From assembly GCF_900107255.1 (NCBI RefSeq), contig NZ_FNPH01000013.1, forward strand, positions 35,643 through 99,642: 64,000 nucleotides of DNA, written 5' to 3'. The notes under the pieces were generated by a model, which made no database searches, was not told where the DNA came from, and saw nothing but the letters and a program-made list of their open reading frames with translations. The number at the start of each line of letters is the position of its first letter. Within the stretch, counting starts at the first letter, position 1. Below are positions 8,281-17,755 of the stretch, piece after piece. Position numbers and translations under genes: made by a program. Source of the stretch: Micromonospora pattaloongensis (GTDB lineage: Bacteria > Actinomycetota > Actinomycetes > Mycobacteriales > Micromonosporaceae).

Positions 8281-10986
8281 ATGCGCAAACCCATCGTCAG
8301 CGCCGTCGCGGCCACGGTCGCCGCGGCCGGGATCGCGGTCGCGGTCCAGGCCACCGTCGGCACAGCGCCGCCGGCCGCCGCCGCGGCCGCCGAGCCGTAC
8401 TCGTGGCGCAACGTCCGGATCGACGGCGGCGGCTTCGTGCCCGGCATCGTCTTCAACCCCACCGAGCGCAACCTCGTCTACGCCCGCACCGACATCGGCG
8501 GCGCCTACCGCTGGGACCAGGCCAACCAGTTCTGGACGCCGCTGCTGGACCACGTCGGCTGGGACCGCTGGGGCTACAACGGAGTGGTCAGCCTCGCCGC
8601 CGACCCGGTGCAGACCAACCGGGTCTACGTCGCCGCCGGGATGTACACCAACAGCTGGGACCCGAACAACGGGGCGATCCTGCGGTCGGCCGACAAGGGC
8701 GCCACCTGGCAGACCACGGAGCTGCCGTTCAAGCTCGGCGGCAACATGCCCGGGCGGGGGATGGGGGAGCGCCTGGCCGTCGACCCGAACCGCAACAGCA
8801 TCCTCTACCTCGGCGCGCCCAGCGGCAACGGCCTCTGGCGCAGCACCGATCACGGCGCCACCTGGTCCAAGGTCACGAACTTCCCGAACCCCGGCAACTA
8901 CGTCGCCGACCCGAGCGACCCCAACGGGTACGGCAGCGACAACCAGGGCGTCGTCTGGGTGACCTTCGACAAGCGCACCGGCAGCGCGGGCACCGCGACC
9001 CAGACCATCTACGTGGGGGTGGCGGACAAGCAGAACACCGTCTACCGCACCACCAACGGCGGCACGAGCTGGGAGCGCCTCGCCGGTCAACCGACCGGGT
9101 ACCTCGCACACAAGGGGGTGCTGGACACCGTCGGCGGCTACCTCTACATCGCGACCAGCGACACCGGCGGCCCGTACGACGGCGGCAAGGGCGACGTGTG
9201 GAAGTACCACACCGCGACCGGGGCGTGGACGCAGATCAGCCCGATCCCGTCGAGCAGCGCCGACGACTACTTCGGCTACAGCGGCCTGACCATCGACCGG
9301 CAGAACCCCAACACCATCATGGTCGCCACCCAGGTCTCCTGGTGGCCGGACGTGATCTTCTTCCGGAGCCGGGACGGCGGGGCGACCTGGAGCCGGATCT
9401 GGGAGTTCAGCAGCTATCCCACCCGCACCAACCGCTACACCATGGACATCTCGTCCGCGCCGTGGTTGACCTTCGGCGCCAACCCCGCCCCGCCGGAGAC
9501 CGCCCCGAAGCTCGGCTGGATGACCGAGTCGCTGGAGATCGACCCGTTCGACTCCAACCGCTTCATGTACGGCACCGGCGCGACCATCTACGGCAGCACC
9601 GACCTGACCAAGTGGGACACCGGCGGCCAGATCACCATCCGCCCGATGGTCAAGGGACTGGAGGAGACGGCGGTGCTCGACCTGATCAGTCCGCCGACCG
9701 GGGCCCCGCTGATCAGCGCGCTCGGCGACATCGGCGGCTTCCGGCACACCAACCTCGACGCCGTACCGCCGATGATGTTCACCCAGCCCGTCTTCACCAA
9801 CACGACCAGCCTGGACTACGCCGAGCTCAACCCGAGCGTCATGGTCCGGGCCGGCAGCTTCACCGACGCGGACCGGCCGTCGGACAGTCACGCCGCGTTC
9901 TCCACCGACGGCGGGGCGAACTGGTTCCAGGGCACCGAGCCGCCCGGCGTCAACGAGGGCGGCACGATCGCCGCCGCCGCCGACGGCAGCCGGTTCGTCT
10001 GGGCGCCGCGGAACGTGGGGGTCCACTACTCCATCGGTTATGGCAACAGTTGGAGCGCTTCGACGGGGCTGCCGCCGAACGCGGTCGTCGAGTCCGACCG
10101 GGTCAACCCGGCGAAGTTCTACGGCTTCAGCGGTGGCACCTTCTACGTCAGCGCCAACGGCGGGGCCAGCTTCACCGCGACGGCCGCGACGGGGCTGCCC
10201 ACCGGCGACGTCGCGGTCAAGGCGGTGGCCGGGCGGGAGGGCGACATCTGGCTCGCCGGCGAGACCGGACTGTTCCGCTCCACCAACTCCGGCGCCTCGT
10301 TCAGCAGGGTCGCGGCGGCGACGAAGGCGGTCAACGTCGGCTTCGGCAGGGCGGCGCCCGGGCAGACGTACCCGGCGGTCTTCGCGGTCGCGACGATCGA
10401 CGGCGTGACCGGGGTCTACCGGTCGGACAACGCCGGCGCGGGGTGGGTGCGGATCAACGACGACAGGCACCAGTACGGGAACATGGGCGGGGCGCTGACC
10501 GGCGATCCGAGGGTCTACGGGCGGGTCTACCTCGGCACCAACGGCCGGGGTGTGCTGGTCGCCGACCGGCTGGGTGGTCCGACCGGGCCGCCGACGAGCG
10601 GACCCACCAGCACCCCGACCGCAGGGCCGACCACCGGCCCGACGACGCCGCCCACGGGCGCTCCGACGACGCCGCCGGCCGGCGGCTGTTCGGCGGCGTA
10701 CCGGGTCACCGGCTCGTGGTCCGGCGGGTTCCAGGCCGAGGTGACGGTCCGCAACACCGGGACCTCGCCGATCAGCGGATGGACCGTGAGCTGGAGCTTC
10801 CCCGACGGACAGACGATCTCGCAGCTGTGGGGCGGCACGCACACCCAGGCCGGGGCCCACGTCTCGGTCCGCAACGCCGCCTACAACGGCCCCCTCGGAG
10901 CGGACGCGACGACCACGTTCGGCTTCCTCGCGAGCTGGACGGGGCGCAACGGCGTCCCGGCGGCCGTCAACTGCGCGCGGAGCTGA
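8281..10986 (+). CDS. Secreted GH74 xyloglucanase with C-terminal CBM2
   Basis: The 901-residue protein has a signal peptide (about 1-37), a double seven-bladed beta-propeller of family GH74, a Pro/Thr linker (about 766-800) and a family 2 carbohydrate-binding module (about 802-901). The CBM2 begins CSAAYRVTGSWSGGFQAEV and ends VNCARS, with the usual flanking cysteines and surface Trp residues. The GH74 catalytic pair is visible as Asp71 in ARTDIGGAYRWD and Asp483 in ALGDIGGFRH. Repeated RSxDxGATW motifs mark the propeller blades. It is expected to cut xyloglucan endo-fashion while the CBM2 holds cellulose. GGAGAGG upstream of the ATG fixes the start; a longer in-frame extension from 8101 lacks a ribosome site and would hide the signal peptide. 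Confidence 0.95.
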   Translation: MRKPIVSAVAATVAAAGIAVAVQATVGTAPPAAAAAAEPYSWRNVRIDGGGFVPGIVFNPTERNLVYARTDIGGAYRWDQANQFWTPLLDHVGWDRWGYNGVVSLAADPVQTNRVYVAAGMYTNSWDPNNGAILRSADKGATWQTTELPFKLGGNMPGRGMGERLAVDPNRNSILYLGAPSGNGLWRSTDHGATWSKVTNFPNPGNYVADPSDPNGYGSDNQGVVWVTFDKRTGSAGTATQTIYVGVADKQNTVYRTTNGGTSWERLAGQPTGYLAHKGVLDTVGGYLYIATSDTGGPYDGGKGDVWKYHTATGAWTQISPIPSSSADDYFGYSGLTIDRQNPNTIMVATQVSWWPDVIFFRSRDGGATWSRIWEFSSYPTRTNRYTMDISSAPWLTFGANPAPPETAPKLGWMTESLEIDPFDSNRFMYGTGATIYGSTDLTKWDTGGQITIRPMVKGLEETAVLDLISPPTGAPLISALGDIGGFRHTNLDAVPPMMFTQPVFTNTTSLDYAELNPSVMVRAGSFTDADRPSDSHAAFSTDGGANWFQGTEPPGVNEGGTIAAAADGSRFVWAPRNVGVHYSIGYGNSWSASTGLPPNAVVESDRVNPAKFYGFSGGTFYVSANGGASFTATAATGLPTGDVAVKAVAGREGDIWLAGETGLFRSTNSGASFSRVAAATKAVNVGFGRAAPGQTYPAVFAVATIDGVTGVYRSDNAGAGWVRINDDRHQYGNMGGALTGDPRVYGRVYLGTNGRGVLVADRLGGPTGPPTSGPTSTPTAGPTTGPTTPPTGAPTTPPAGGCSAAYRVTGSWSGGFQAEVTVRNTGTSPISGWTVSWSFPDGQTISQLWGGTHTQAGAHVSVRNAAYNGPLGADATTTFGFLASWTGRNGVPAAVNCARS

Positions 10987-11005
10987 CGCCGGCGCGACCG
11001 CACGG

Positions 11006-11037
11006 ATGGGCCCGCCGCGCCAGCGGCGGGCCCATTT
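11006..11037 (+). terminator. Rho-independent terminator after the xyloglucanase
   Basis: A 13-bp perfect stem (11006-11018 with 11023-11035), a four-base GCCA loop and a TTTT tract lie about 20 bases after the stop codon. Confidence 0.85.
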
Positions 11038-11196
11038 TCGGCGCGATGTGGAGACGACGCGCGATCCGGACAAGATCCGCGTGCATCGGATCGACTCTCC
11101 GCGACGGTCGTCCTACATTCCGTGCGGTAGCGGTTGTCGTGCGCCCGCGCCCCCGGTGCCGGACGGCACCGGCGGCGCGGCAGGGAGGCGGGGAGC

Positions 11197-11520
11197 ATGG
11201 GCAGAGCGGACGTCGAGCAGGACATGGTGCGCGCGACCGAGGCGTTGCAGGCCGCCCTCGACTTTCTGATCCGGTACGACCACGCGCACGCGGTGCTCAA
11301 CGGCAACGGCAGAGCCGGGCCGCTCTCGCCGCTGACGCTGCACACCGACGACGGGCTGCGCGCCGCGCACCGGGTGCTGACGCACCTGCGCGAGGTGAAC
11401 GGTCGGCCCGCACCGGCGGCCGCCGCCCGGCGGGACGTCCCGGCGCCGCGGTCGCCCGGGCCCGCGCTCGGTGAGCCGGTCCAGCCGGGCTGGGGCGCGC
11501 ACGGCGACCCCGGCGAGTGA
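11197..11520 (+). CDS. Small hypothetical protein with Pro-rich tail
   Basis: The 107-residue product begins MGRADVEQDMVRATEALQAA. It has a helical N-terminal half (ALDFLIRYDHAHAVLNG, RAAHRVLTHLREVNG) and an Ala/Pro/Arg-rich C-terminal half. GGGAG stands 5-7 bases before the ATG at 11197, which is preferred over an upstream in-frame ATG that adds an Arg-rich stretch. No family is recognised. It lies between the xyloglucanase terminator and the molybdate operon and reads in the same direction. Confidence 0.5.
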   Translation: MGRADVEQDMVRATEALQAALDFLIRYDHAHAVLNGNGRAGPLSPLTLHTDDGLRAAHRVLTHLREVNGRPAPAAAARRDVPAPRSPGPALGEPVQPGWGAHGDPGE

Positions 11521-11629
11521 GGCGCGCTGGCCGCGCAGGGTCTCCGACGGGCGCTCGAAAGCGGCCAGCGGCTGGAAGATGCGACTCTGAAGGATGTAAA
11601 GGCTTGCATCTGCGAGGTAAAGTCGCGGC

Positions 11630-12022
11630 ATGGCTGCGTACCGCATCGGCGAGGCGGCCGAGCTGCTCGGCGTCAGCGCCGACACGGTCCGGCGGTGGGT
11701 CGACTCCGGCCGGCTGGCCGCGGCCCGCGACGACCACGGCCACCGGATGATCGACGGCGTCGACCTCGCCGGGTTCGCCCGGACCCTGGCCGACGAGCCC
11801 GACACCGGCGGCGCGCGCTCGTCGGCGCGCAACCGGCTGCGCGGCATCGTCACCGCCGTCACCCGCGACGCCGTGATGGCGCAGGTCGACATCCAGGCCG
11901 GCCCGTTCCGGGTGGTGTCGCTGATGAGCCGGGAGGCCGTCGAGCAGCTCGGCCTCGCCGTCGGCTGCGTCGCGGTGGCCGTCATCAAGTCGACCACCGT
12001 CGTCGTGGAGCTGCCCCGGTGA
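11630..12022 (+). CDS. MerR-type HTH plus Mop/TOBE molybdate-binding regulator
   Basis: The 130-residue protein has an excisionase/MerR-like helix-turn-helix at residues 3-40 (YRIGEAAELLGVSADTVRRW). A single molybdopterin-binding (Mop/TOBE) domain occupies about 65-129 (SARNRLRGIVTAVTRDAVMAQV to VAVIKSTTVVVE). This architecture binds molybdate or tungstate and DNA, giving a small molybdate-responsive regulator. It is the first gene of a tight operon: its TGA overlaps the GTG of modA. Presumably it controls modABC in response to intracellular molybdate, which is inference from context. Confidence 0.85.
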   Translation: MAAYRIGEAAELLGVSADTVRRWVDSGRLAAARDDHGHRMIDGVDLAGFARTLADEPDTGGARSSARNRLRGIVTAVTRDAVMAQVDIQAGPFRVVSLMSREAVEQLGLAVGCVAVAVIKSTTVVVELPR

Positions 12023-12798
12023 TCCGGCGCGCCCCGGCCGTGGCGTTGACGGCCCTGCTCGCCCTGACGGCGCTCGCCGGATGCGGCGGCCGATCGGCGC
12101 CGCCCGACCCCGACGCCCCGCCGACCGGCCGGGTCACCGTCCTCGCGGCGGCGTCCCTGACCGATCCGTTCACCCGGATCGGCGCCGATTTCGAGGCCGC
12201 CCACCCCGGCGTGAAGGTCGACTTCTCCTTCGCCGGCAGCTCGCAACTCGCCCAGCAGCTCGCGGCCGGCGCGCCGGCCGACGTGTTCGCGGCGGCCGAT
12301 CCGCGCACCATGGCCGCCGCCACCGAGAGCCGCCGGACCGCCGGCCCGCCGCGCGTCTTCGCCCGCAACCAGCTCGTGATCGCCGTACCCGCGGGCAACC
12401 CGCGGGGGATCACCCGGCCCGCCGACCTGACCGCCGCCGGCGTGCGGGTCGCGGTGTGCAACGCGCAGGTGCCGTGCGGGGCGGCCGCCCGGAGGGCGTT
12501 CGACGCCGCCGGCGTGGCGCTCACCCCGGTCACGCTCGAGCAGGACGTCAAGGCGGCGCTGGCGAAGCTGCGGCTGGGCGAGGTCGACGCGGCGCTGGTC
12601 TACCGGACCGACGTGCGGGGGTTGCGCGACGTCGAGGCGGTCGAGTTCCCGGAGTCGGCGGACGCGATCAACGACTATCCGGTGACGGCGTTCGGCGACG
12701 GGCCCAACCCGGCCGGGGGATTGGCCTTCGCCGCGTACGTGCTCTCCGCCGACGCCCGGGCGGTGCTGGCCGCCGCCGGCTTCGGGGCGCCCGCGTGA
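12019..12798 (+). CDS. modA: Molybdate ABC transporter substrate-binding lipoprotein ModA
   Basis: This 259-residue protein starts at a GTG overlapping the previous stop (GTGA). It has a lipoprotein signal peptide with lipobox LAGC at about residues 17-20. The mature part begins with the ModA signature VTVLAAASLTDPFTRIG and continues with FSFAGSSQLAQQL and GAPADVFAAAD, the oxyanion-binding residues of this family. It captures molybdate outside the membrane and delivers it to ModB. It is translationally coupled to modB by a GTGA overlap. Confidence 0.95.
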   Translation: MIRRAPAVALTALLALTALAGCGGRSAPPDPDAPPTGRVTVLAAASLTDPFTRIGADFEAAHPGVKVDFSFAGSSQLAQQLAAGAPADVFAAADPRTMAAATESRRTAGPPRVFARNQLVIAVPAGNPRGITRPADLTAAGVRVAVCNAQVPCGAAARRAFDAAGVALTPVTLEQDVKAALAKLRLGEVDAALVYRTDVRGLRDVEAVEFPESADAINDYPVTAFGDGPNPAGGLAFAAYVLSADARAVLAAAGFGAPA

Positions 12799-13646
12799 CG
12801 CCGCTGCGCGAGGCGCCGCCGGCGACGCGGCCGGCCGACCGGCGCGCGCTGCGGCGGCGCCGCCCGCTCGGCCGCGCGCCCGTGCTGCTGGTGGTCCCCG
12901 CCGCGCTCGGGCTGCTCTTCCTGGTGCTGCCGCTGGCCGGGCTGCTCGTCCGGACGCCGTGGGGCACGCTGCCGCAGCGGTTGACCGCGCCCGGCGTGCT
13001 CGAGGCGCTGCGCCTGTCGCTGGTCACCGCCACGCTCGCGACGTTCGTCTGCGTCGTCCTCGGGGTGCCGCTGGCCTGGTTGTTGGCGCGGACCGCGTTT
13101 CCCGGTCGGCGACTGATCCGCGCGCTGGTCACCGTGCCGCTGGTGCTGCCGCCGGTGGTCGGCGGCGTCGCGCTGCTGCTCGTCTTCGGCCGACGGGGGC
13201 TGCTCGGGGCGTGGCTCGACGCCACGTTCGGGCTCTCGCTCGCCTTCACCACCACCGGCGTGGTGCTCGCCGAGGCGTTCGTCGCGATGCCCTTCCTGGT
13301 CATCGCCGTCGAGGGGGCGCTGCGCGGGGCGGATCCACGCTTCGAGGAGGCGGCGGCCACCCTCGGGGCCAGCCGCTGGACGGCGTTCCGGCGGGTCACG
13401 CTGCCGCTCGTCGCGCCCGGCGTGGCCGCGGGGGCGGTGCTGTGCTGGGCCCGCGCCCTCGGGGAGTTCGGCGCGACCATCACGTTCGCCGGCAACTTCC
13501 CGGGCCGCACCCAGACCATGCCGCTCGCCGTCTATCTCGCGCTCGAGACCGACCTGCAGGCCGCGGTCGTGCTGAGCCTGGTGCTGCTCGCCGTCTCGGT
13601 CCTGATTCTGGCCAGCCTCCGGCACCGTTGGATCACCGCGCCGTGA
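12795..13646 (+). CDS. modB: Molybdate ABC transporter permease ModB
   Basis: The 283-residue permease has an Arg-rich cytoplasmic start and five to six hydrophobic helices. The EAA loop that docks to the ATPase is present (EEAAATLGASRWTAFRRVTL). The conserved ARALGEFGATITFAGN near the C-terminus is typical of ModB/CysT-type permeases. GTG starts and 4-bp overlaps on both sides couple it to modA and modC. Confidence 0.95.
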   Translation: MTPLREAPPATRPADRRALRRRRPLGRAPVLLVVPAALGLLFLVLPLAGLLVRTPWGTLPQRLTAPGVLEALRLSLVTATLATFVCVVLGVPLAWLLARTAFPGRRLIRALVTVPLVLPPVVGGVALLLVFGRRGLLGAWLDATFGLSLAFTTTGVVLAEAFVAMPFLVIAVEGALRGADPRFEEAAATLGASRWTAFRRVTLPLVAPGVAAGAVLCWARALGEFGATITFAGNFPGRTQTMPLAVYLALETDLQAAVVLSLVLLAVSVLILASLRHRWITAP

Positions 13647-14713
13647 CCGCGCCCGACGCGCTGCTCGACGCGCACCTGGTGGTCCAGCGGGGCCCGTTCC
13701 GCCTCGACCTCGCGCTGTCGGCCGCGGCCGGCGAGGTGGTGGCGCTGCTCGGCCCCAACGGCGCGGGCAAGACCACCGCGCTGCGGGCCCTCGCCGGGCT
13801 GCTGCCGCTCGACGGCGGCTACATCGAACTGGCCGGCCAGCGTCTCGACGACCCGGCCGCCCGGCGGTTCCTGCCGGCGGAGCGGCGCGCCACCGGCGTC
13901 GTGTTCCAGGACTACCTGCTCTTTCCGCACCTCAGCGCCGTCGACAACGTCGCCTTCGGCCCGCGGTGCCGGGGGGCGCGCCGCCGGGACGCGCGCGCCC
14001 AGGCCACCGCCTGGCTGCACCGGGTCGGCCTGGCCGAGCACGCGCACCGCCGCCCGGCGCAGCTCTCCGGCGGGCAGGCGCAGCGTGTCGCGCTGGCCCG
14101 CGCCCTCGCCGTACGCCCGGAGCTGTTGCTGTTGGACGAACCGCTCGCCGCGCTCGACGCCCGCACCCGGCTGGACACCCGCGCCGAGCTGCACCGGCAC
14201 CTCGCCGCGCACTCCGGAGCCGCGTTGCTGGTCACCCATGACCCCCTCGACGCGATGGTGCTCGCCGATCGCCTGGTGATCGTCGAGGAGGGGCGGATCG
14301 CGCAACAGGGCGACCCGGCCGCGGTCGCCGCCCGCCCCCGCACCGAGTACGTCGCGCGGCTGGTCGGGCTGAACCTCTACCGCGGACGCGGGGCCGGGCA
14401 CGCCGTCGTGGTGGCCGACGGGTTCGCGCCGACGCTCGCCGAGCCGCTGCACGGCCCGGCCTTCGTCGCGTTCCCCCCGGCGGCGGTCGCGCTGCACCCG
14501 GCGCGGCCCGACGGTGTCGCCGGCACCTGCTGGCCGGCGACGGTCGACGGGATCGAGCGGCACGGGGACAACGTCCGGGTGCGGCTGGCCGGGTCGGTCG
14601 CCGCGCTGGCCGACGTCGCCCCGGACGTCGCGGCCGAGCTGCGGCTGCACCCGGGGCTGCCGCTCTGGGCCTCGGTCGCGCCCGCGCGGGTCCGGGCCTA
14701 CCCCGCGTCCTGA
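13643..14713 (+). CDS. modC: Molybdate ABC transporter ATPase ModC
   Basis: The 356-residue ATPase has Walker A GPNGAGKTT near residue 37, Q-loop FQDYLLFPH, signature LSGGQAQRVALARAL, Walker B LLLLDEPLAALDA, and H-loop VTHDPLDAM. A C-terminal TOBE-like regulatory domain (about 290-352) should sense molybdate. It energises ModB. The GTG start overlaps the modB stop. A strong hairpin covers the end of the gene. Confidence 0.95.
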   Translation: MTAPDALLDAHLVVQRGPFRLDLALSAAAGEVVALLGPNGAGKTTALRALAGLLPLDGGYIELAGQRLDDPAARRFLPAERRATGVVFQDYLLFPHLSAVDNVAFGPRCRGARRRDARAQATAWLHRVGLAEHAHRRPAQLSGGQAQRVALARALAVRPELLLLDEPLAALDARTRLDTRAELHRHLAAHSGAALLVTHDPLDAMVLADRLVIVEEGRIAQQGDPAAVAARPRTEYVARLVGLNLYRGRGAGHAVVVADGFAPTLAEPLHGPAFVAFPPAAVALHPARPDGVAGTCWPATVDGIERHGDNVRVRLAGSVAALADVAPDVAAELRLHPGLPLWASVAPARVRAYPAS

Positions 14714-14730
14714 CGGGCGGGTAGGCCCGG
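14692..14730 (+). terminator. Hairpin at end of the mod operon
   Basis: A 12-bp perfect stem (14692-14703 with 14719-14730) spans the modC stop codon. There is no T-run, so it is an I-shaped hairpin terminator of the kind common in high-GC actinobacteria, or a 3'-end stabiliser. Confidence 0.5.
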
Positions 14731-14766
14731 ACACCGGGCTCGGGATCGCGGTGATTCGGTGCGGCG

Positions 14767-15153
14767 TCAGCGCTGATCGACGTCGACGTACGCGATCCGC
14801 TCCGTGATGTCCTCCTCCTGCGCGGTGGGGGACTGCTCGCGCGGGGCGACAGCGGCGCGGGCGGCCTGGCCGGCCAGCCAGCCCAACGCGACGCCGAGCG
14901 CGCCGGCGCCCACGATCCAGGCCCAGGGCAGGGGCCGCCGGCGGCCGGCGAGCGCGTCGAGCGCCGCGTTCGCCCGGCTCCACGCCTCGTCGGCGACCGG
15001 ACCGATCCGGTCGGTCGCCTGGTCCGCGAGCGCGGACGTCTGTCGCTTCGCCTGCCGCGCGGTGTCGCCGGCGGTGCCCGCCGCCGAGGCGAGCTGCCGC
15101 CAGGCCTGCTCGGTGATCTCGTCCAGCCTGTTGCCGTGCTTGGTGCCGAGCAT
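14767..15153 (-). CDS. Small membrane protein, unknown function
   Basis: This 128-residue protein has a long amphipathic N-terminal region (residues 8-70, Ala/Gln/Arg-rich, coiled-coil-like). It is followed by one membrane helix at about 76-95 (WAWIVGAGALGVALGWLAG) and an acidic tail ending in AYVDVDQR. The layout resembles YtxH/ElaB-like stress proteins but without a clear match. AGGAGGT lies just before the ATG. It is convergent with modC. Confidence 0.65.
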   Translation of the reverse strand: MLGTKHGNRLDEITEQAWRQLASAAGTAGDTARQAKRQTSALADQATDRIGPVADEAWSRANAALDALAGRRRPLPWAWIVGAGALGVALGWLAGQAARAAVAPREQSPTAQEEDITERIAYVDVDQR

Positions 15154-15283
15154 GTGCTACCTCCTCCGGTGCCGAACGGGAGCACCCGGTCTGATCGGGG
15201 GTCCGTCGCCGACGGTCGCGATTGCTCCCGGGCAGGAGGTGCCCGTTCGGGTTTTCCAGCAAACCCGCGATCATGCGTCGACG

Positions 15284-16051
<768 letters not shown>

Positions 16052-16417
16052 GTGAGCCTGTCGATTGTCACGTCGACGCTGCCCGGTGGGGTGGTCGAGA
16101 TCTCTCCTCGCGGGGAGATCGATGTGGACACGGCGCACGAGGTGCGCGAAGCGATCGCCGGGGTGCTGACCAGGAGCCGGCCCACGCGGATCCAGCTCAA
16201 CATGCGGCTCGTCACGTTCATCGACTCCGTCGGCATCAGCGCGATGGTCGCCGGCTTCCAAACCGCCGAGGTCAGCGGGGTCAAGCTCGTCGTCACCGAG
16301 CCGAGCCGGTTCGTGCACCGGCAGCTGTGGGTGACCGGCCTGCTCGGGCTCTTCGGCGCCCCCGAGCCCTACTACGGCGGCGCCGGTCAGGTGCCCGAGG
16401 TGCTCCCCGGGGCCTGA
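16052..16417 (+). CDS. STAS-domain anti-anti-sigma factor
   Basis: The 121-residue STAS protein resembles SpoIIAA/RsbV. It starts SLSIVTSTLPGGVVEISPRG and continues with GEIDVDTAHEVREAI. The phosphorylatable serine is likely Ser in VTFIDSVGISAMV (about residue 57), the usual DS(S/V)G position. Such proteins bind anti-sigma kinases to free a sigma factor. A GGAGGT six bases before GTG 16052 decides this start over an upstream ATG. No anti-sigma kinase gene is adjacent. Confidence 0.88.
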   Translation: MSLSIVTSTLPGGVVEISPRGEIDVDTAHEVREAIAGVLTRSRPTRIQLNMRLVTFIDSVGISAMVAGFQTAEVSGVKLVVTEPSRFVHRQLWVTGLLGLFGAPEPYYGGAGQVPEVLPGA

Positions 16418-16498
16418 TTCTTTCTCTGCACGCGGCGCGGTAGCGGTTCGGCCGTACCGTCGCCCGGTGGCCTGCACGGCAACGGTGGCCGTTCGGCG

Positions 16499-16528
16499 CG
16501 CGGCCCGGCGCCGGAGCGCCGGGCCGCG
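16499..16528 (-). terminator. Strong hairpin downstream of the secreted peptidase-like gene
   Basis: A 12-bp GC-only stem (16499-16510 with 16517-16528) and six-base loop lie just past the 3' end of the minus-strand gene ending at 16549. No T-run is present. It is probably an I-shaped terminator between two convergent genes. Confidence 0.5.
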
Positions 16529-16555
16529 ACACTGTCAGTTCGACACTGTCAGTTC
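16528..16555. repeat. Exact 14-bp tandem duplication at a gene 3' end
   Basis: The 14-base unit GACACTGTCAGTTC occurs twice back to back (16528-16541 and 16542-16555). The second copy includes the stop codon and last codon of the minus-strand gene ending at 16549; the first provides a redundant copy just outside. Confidence 0.9.
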
Positions 16556-17598
16556 ATCGACAGGTGAACGTGGTTGGTGTGGTCGCTGGACGGGTCGCCG
16601 TTGCCGTTGTTGTACGCCCGCCAGCCGCTGCTCGGCAGCCAGATCTGCCGGAACCAGATGACGTAGAGCACGCCGAGTCGGTCGGCGTTGTTCACGAAGT
16701 ACGCGGCCAGGTTGTTCCCGTACGTCCGGTCGCCGCCGGTGGCGACGCCCCCGAAGCCGCCCGGCTGCGCCGCGAAGTCGCACGCCCGGCCCAGCGGATG
16801 TTCCCCGGGTCCGCCGTCGTTGCGGAAACAGGCGACGAAGCGTGTGAAGCCCGCGGCCTTGGCCTGGTTCAGGGCGTGCAGGGTGCGCGGGGTGAGGCAG
16901 CCGCTGGTGGTGGGGTCGTCGACGTTGCACGACTCCGGCGGCCAGGACCCGTCGGCGTTGCGTCGGGCCGGGGCCGCGGAGGCCGAGCCGCCGCCGACGC
17001 CGCTGACCTGCTGGCCGCCGCCGGCCGCGGCGAGCGCGTTCTCCGCCTGCTCCTTGCGCTTGGCCATGACCGCGAGCTGCTTCTTCTGCTCCGCGATCTC
17101 CTTGGCCACCGCGACCTTGGCGCGCCTCTCCTGGTCGCGCGTGTCGAGCAGCGCGCGGAGCTTGCTGTCCTCGTTGGCGGCGACCGCGCTGAGCGCGGCG
17201 GCACGGCCGAGGAGGTCGTCGCCGGAGCCGCCGTCGAGCAGGGCCGCGACCGGTCCGAGCCGCCCGGTCCGGTACGCCCGGTCGGCGACCTGACCGACCG
17301 TCTGCGTGCGCGCCGCGAGTTCCACCTCGACCTTCTTGAGGTGGGCGTCCAGCTCCTTCTGCCGCTTCGTCGACGCGGCGAGCGCGGCCTTGGCGGCGAC
17401 AAAGCCCTTGCTGGCGGCGTTGAGCTGTTCGCGCAGTTTCGCGGTGCCGCCCTCGTCGATGTCGCCGGGGGCCGCGCGCAGGACGGCGGTCGCGCCGCCG
17501 GGCGCGGCGGTCGCCGGAGCGCCGGTGAGTCCGGCCGCGGCGGCGGCCAGCGCGAGGAACACCGCGACCATCCGTCGCGCGGGGGGTCTAACGATCAC
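16549..17598 (-). CDS. Secreted coiled-coil protein with M15-like (ARB_07466-type) C-terminal domain
   Basis: The 349-residue exported protein has a signal peptide (about 1-32), then a long coiled coil (about 50-200, rich in Lys/Glu/Ala: STKRQKELDAHLKKVEVEL, EIAEQKKQLAVMAKRKEQAE). A short Gly/Ser linker precedes a C-terminal domain (about 235-349). That domain has a metallopeptidase-like pattern, EHPLGRACDF and SSDHTNHVHLSM, recalling M15 D-Ala-D-Ala carboxypeptidases. Similar proteins (RipA-like, NlpC/P60 or M23 with coiled coils) remodel peptidoglycan at division or germination. A c-di-AMP riboswitch precedes it, linking it to osmotic or cell-wall signalling. Whether the domain is catalytic is not certain. 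Confidence 0.85.
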   Translation of the reverse strand: MIVRPPARRMVAVFLALAAAAAGLTGAPATAAPGGATAVLRAAPGDIDEGGTAKLREQLNAASKGFVAAKAALAASTKRQKELDAHLKKVEVELAARTQTVGQVADRAYRTGRLGPVAALLDGGSGDDLLGRAAALSAVAANEDSKLRALLDTRDQERRAKVAVAKEIAEQKKQLAVMAKRKEQAENALAAAGGGQQVSGVGGGSASAAPARRNADGSWPPESCNVDDPTTSGCLTPRTLHALNQAKAAGFTRFVACFRNDGGPGEHPLGRACDFAAQPGGFGGVATGGDRTYGNNLAAYFVNNADRLGVLYVIWFRQIWLPSSGWRAYNNGNGDPSSDHTNHVHLSMN

Positions 17599-17617
17599 AC
17601 TCCAGTCCTTCCGTCCG

Positions 17618-17755
17618 TCGCCGCCCGGGTTAGCTGACGGGTTCGGGACGGAAGATCCCTACCGCTGGCGCGGATGCACCCCACCTACCTGGTTCCCCGG
17701 CTCGCCCGTGGGCGATTAGGCGAGGCCACCGCCGGCACCGGAGGGGCGCCGCCGT
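17618..17755 (-). ncRNA. c-di-AMP (ydaO/yuaA) riboswitch in the 5' leader
   Basis: Read on the minus strand, the leader contains the conserved blocks of the ydaO class in order: GAGCCGGGGAACCAG, GGTGGGGTGCAT, and the hallmark CCGAACCCGTCAGCTAACC followed by a GGGCGGC P1 strand. The 3' boundary lies about 20 bases before the start codon at 17598; the 5' boundary is approximate. In actinobacteria this riboswitch usually precedes secreted wall hydrolases (Rpf, NlpC/P60) and acts as an OFF switch when c-di-AMP is high. The downstream secreted peptidase-like gene fits that pattern. Confidence 0.9.

Noticed and set aside
7219..11073. Long minus-strand open frame over the xyloglucanase
   Set aside because: Antisense to a clear GH74-CBM2 gene; composition is Arg/Gly/Val repeats without motifs or a ribosome site.
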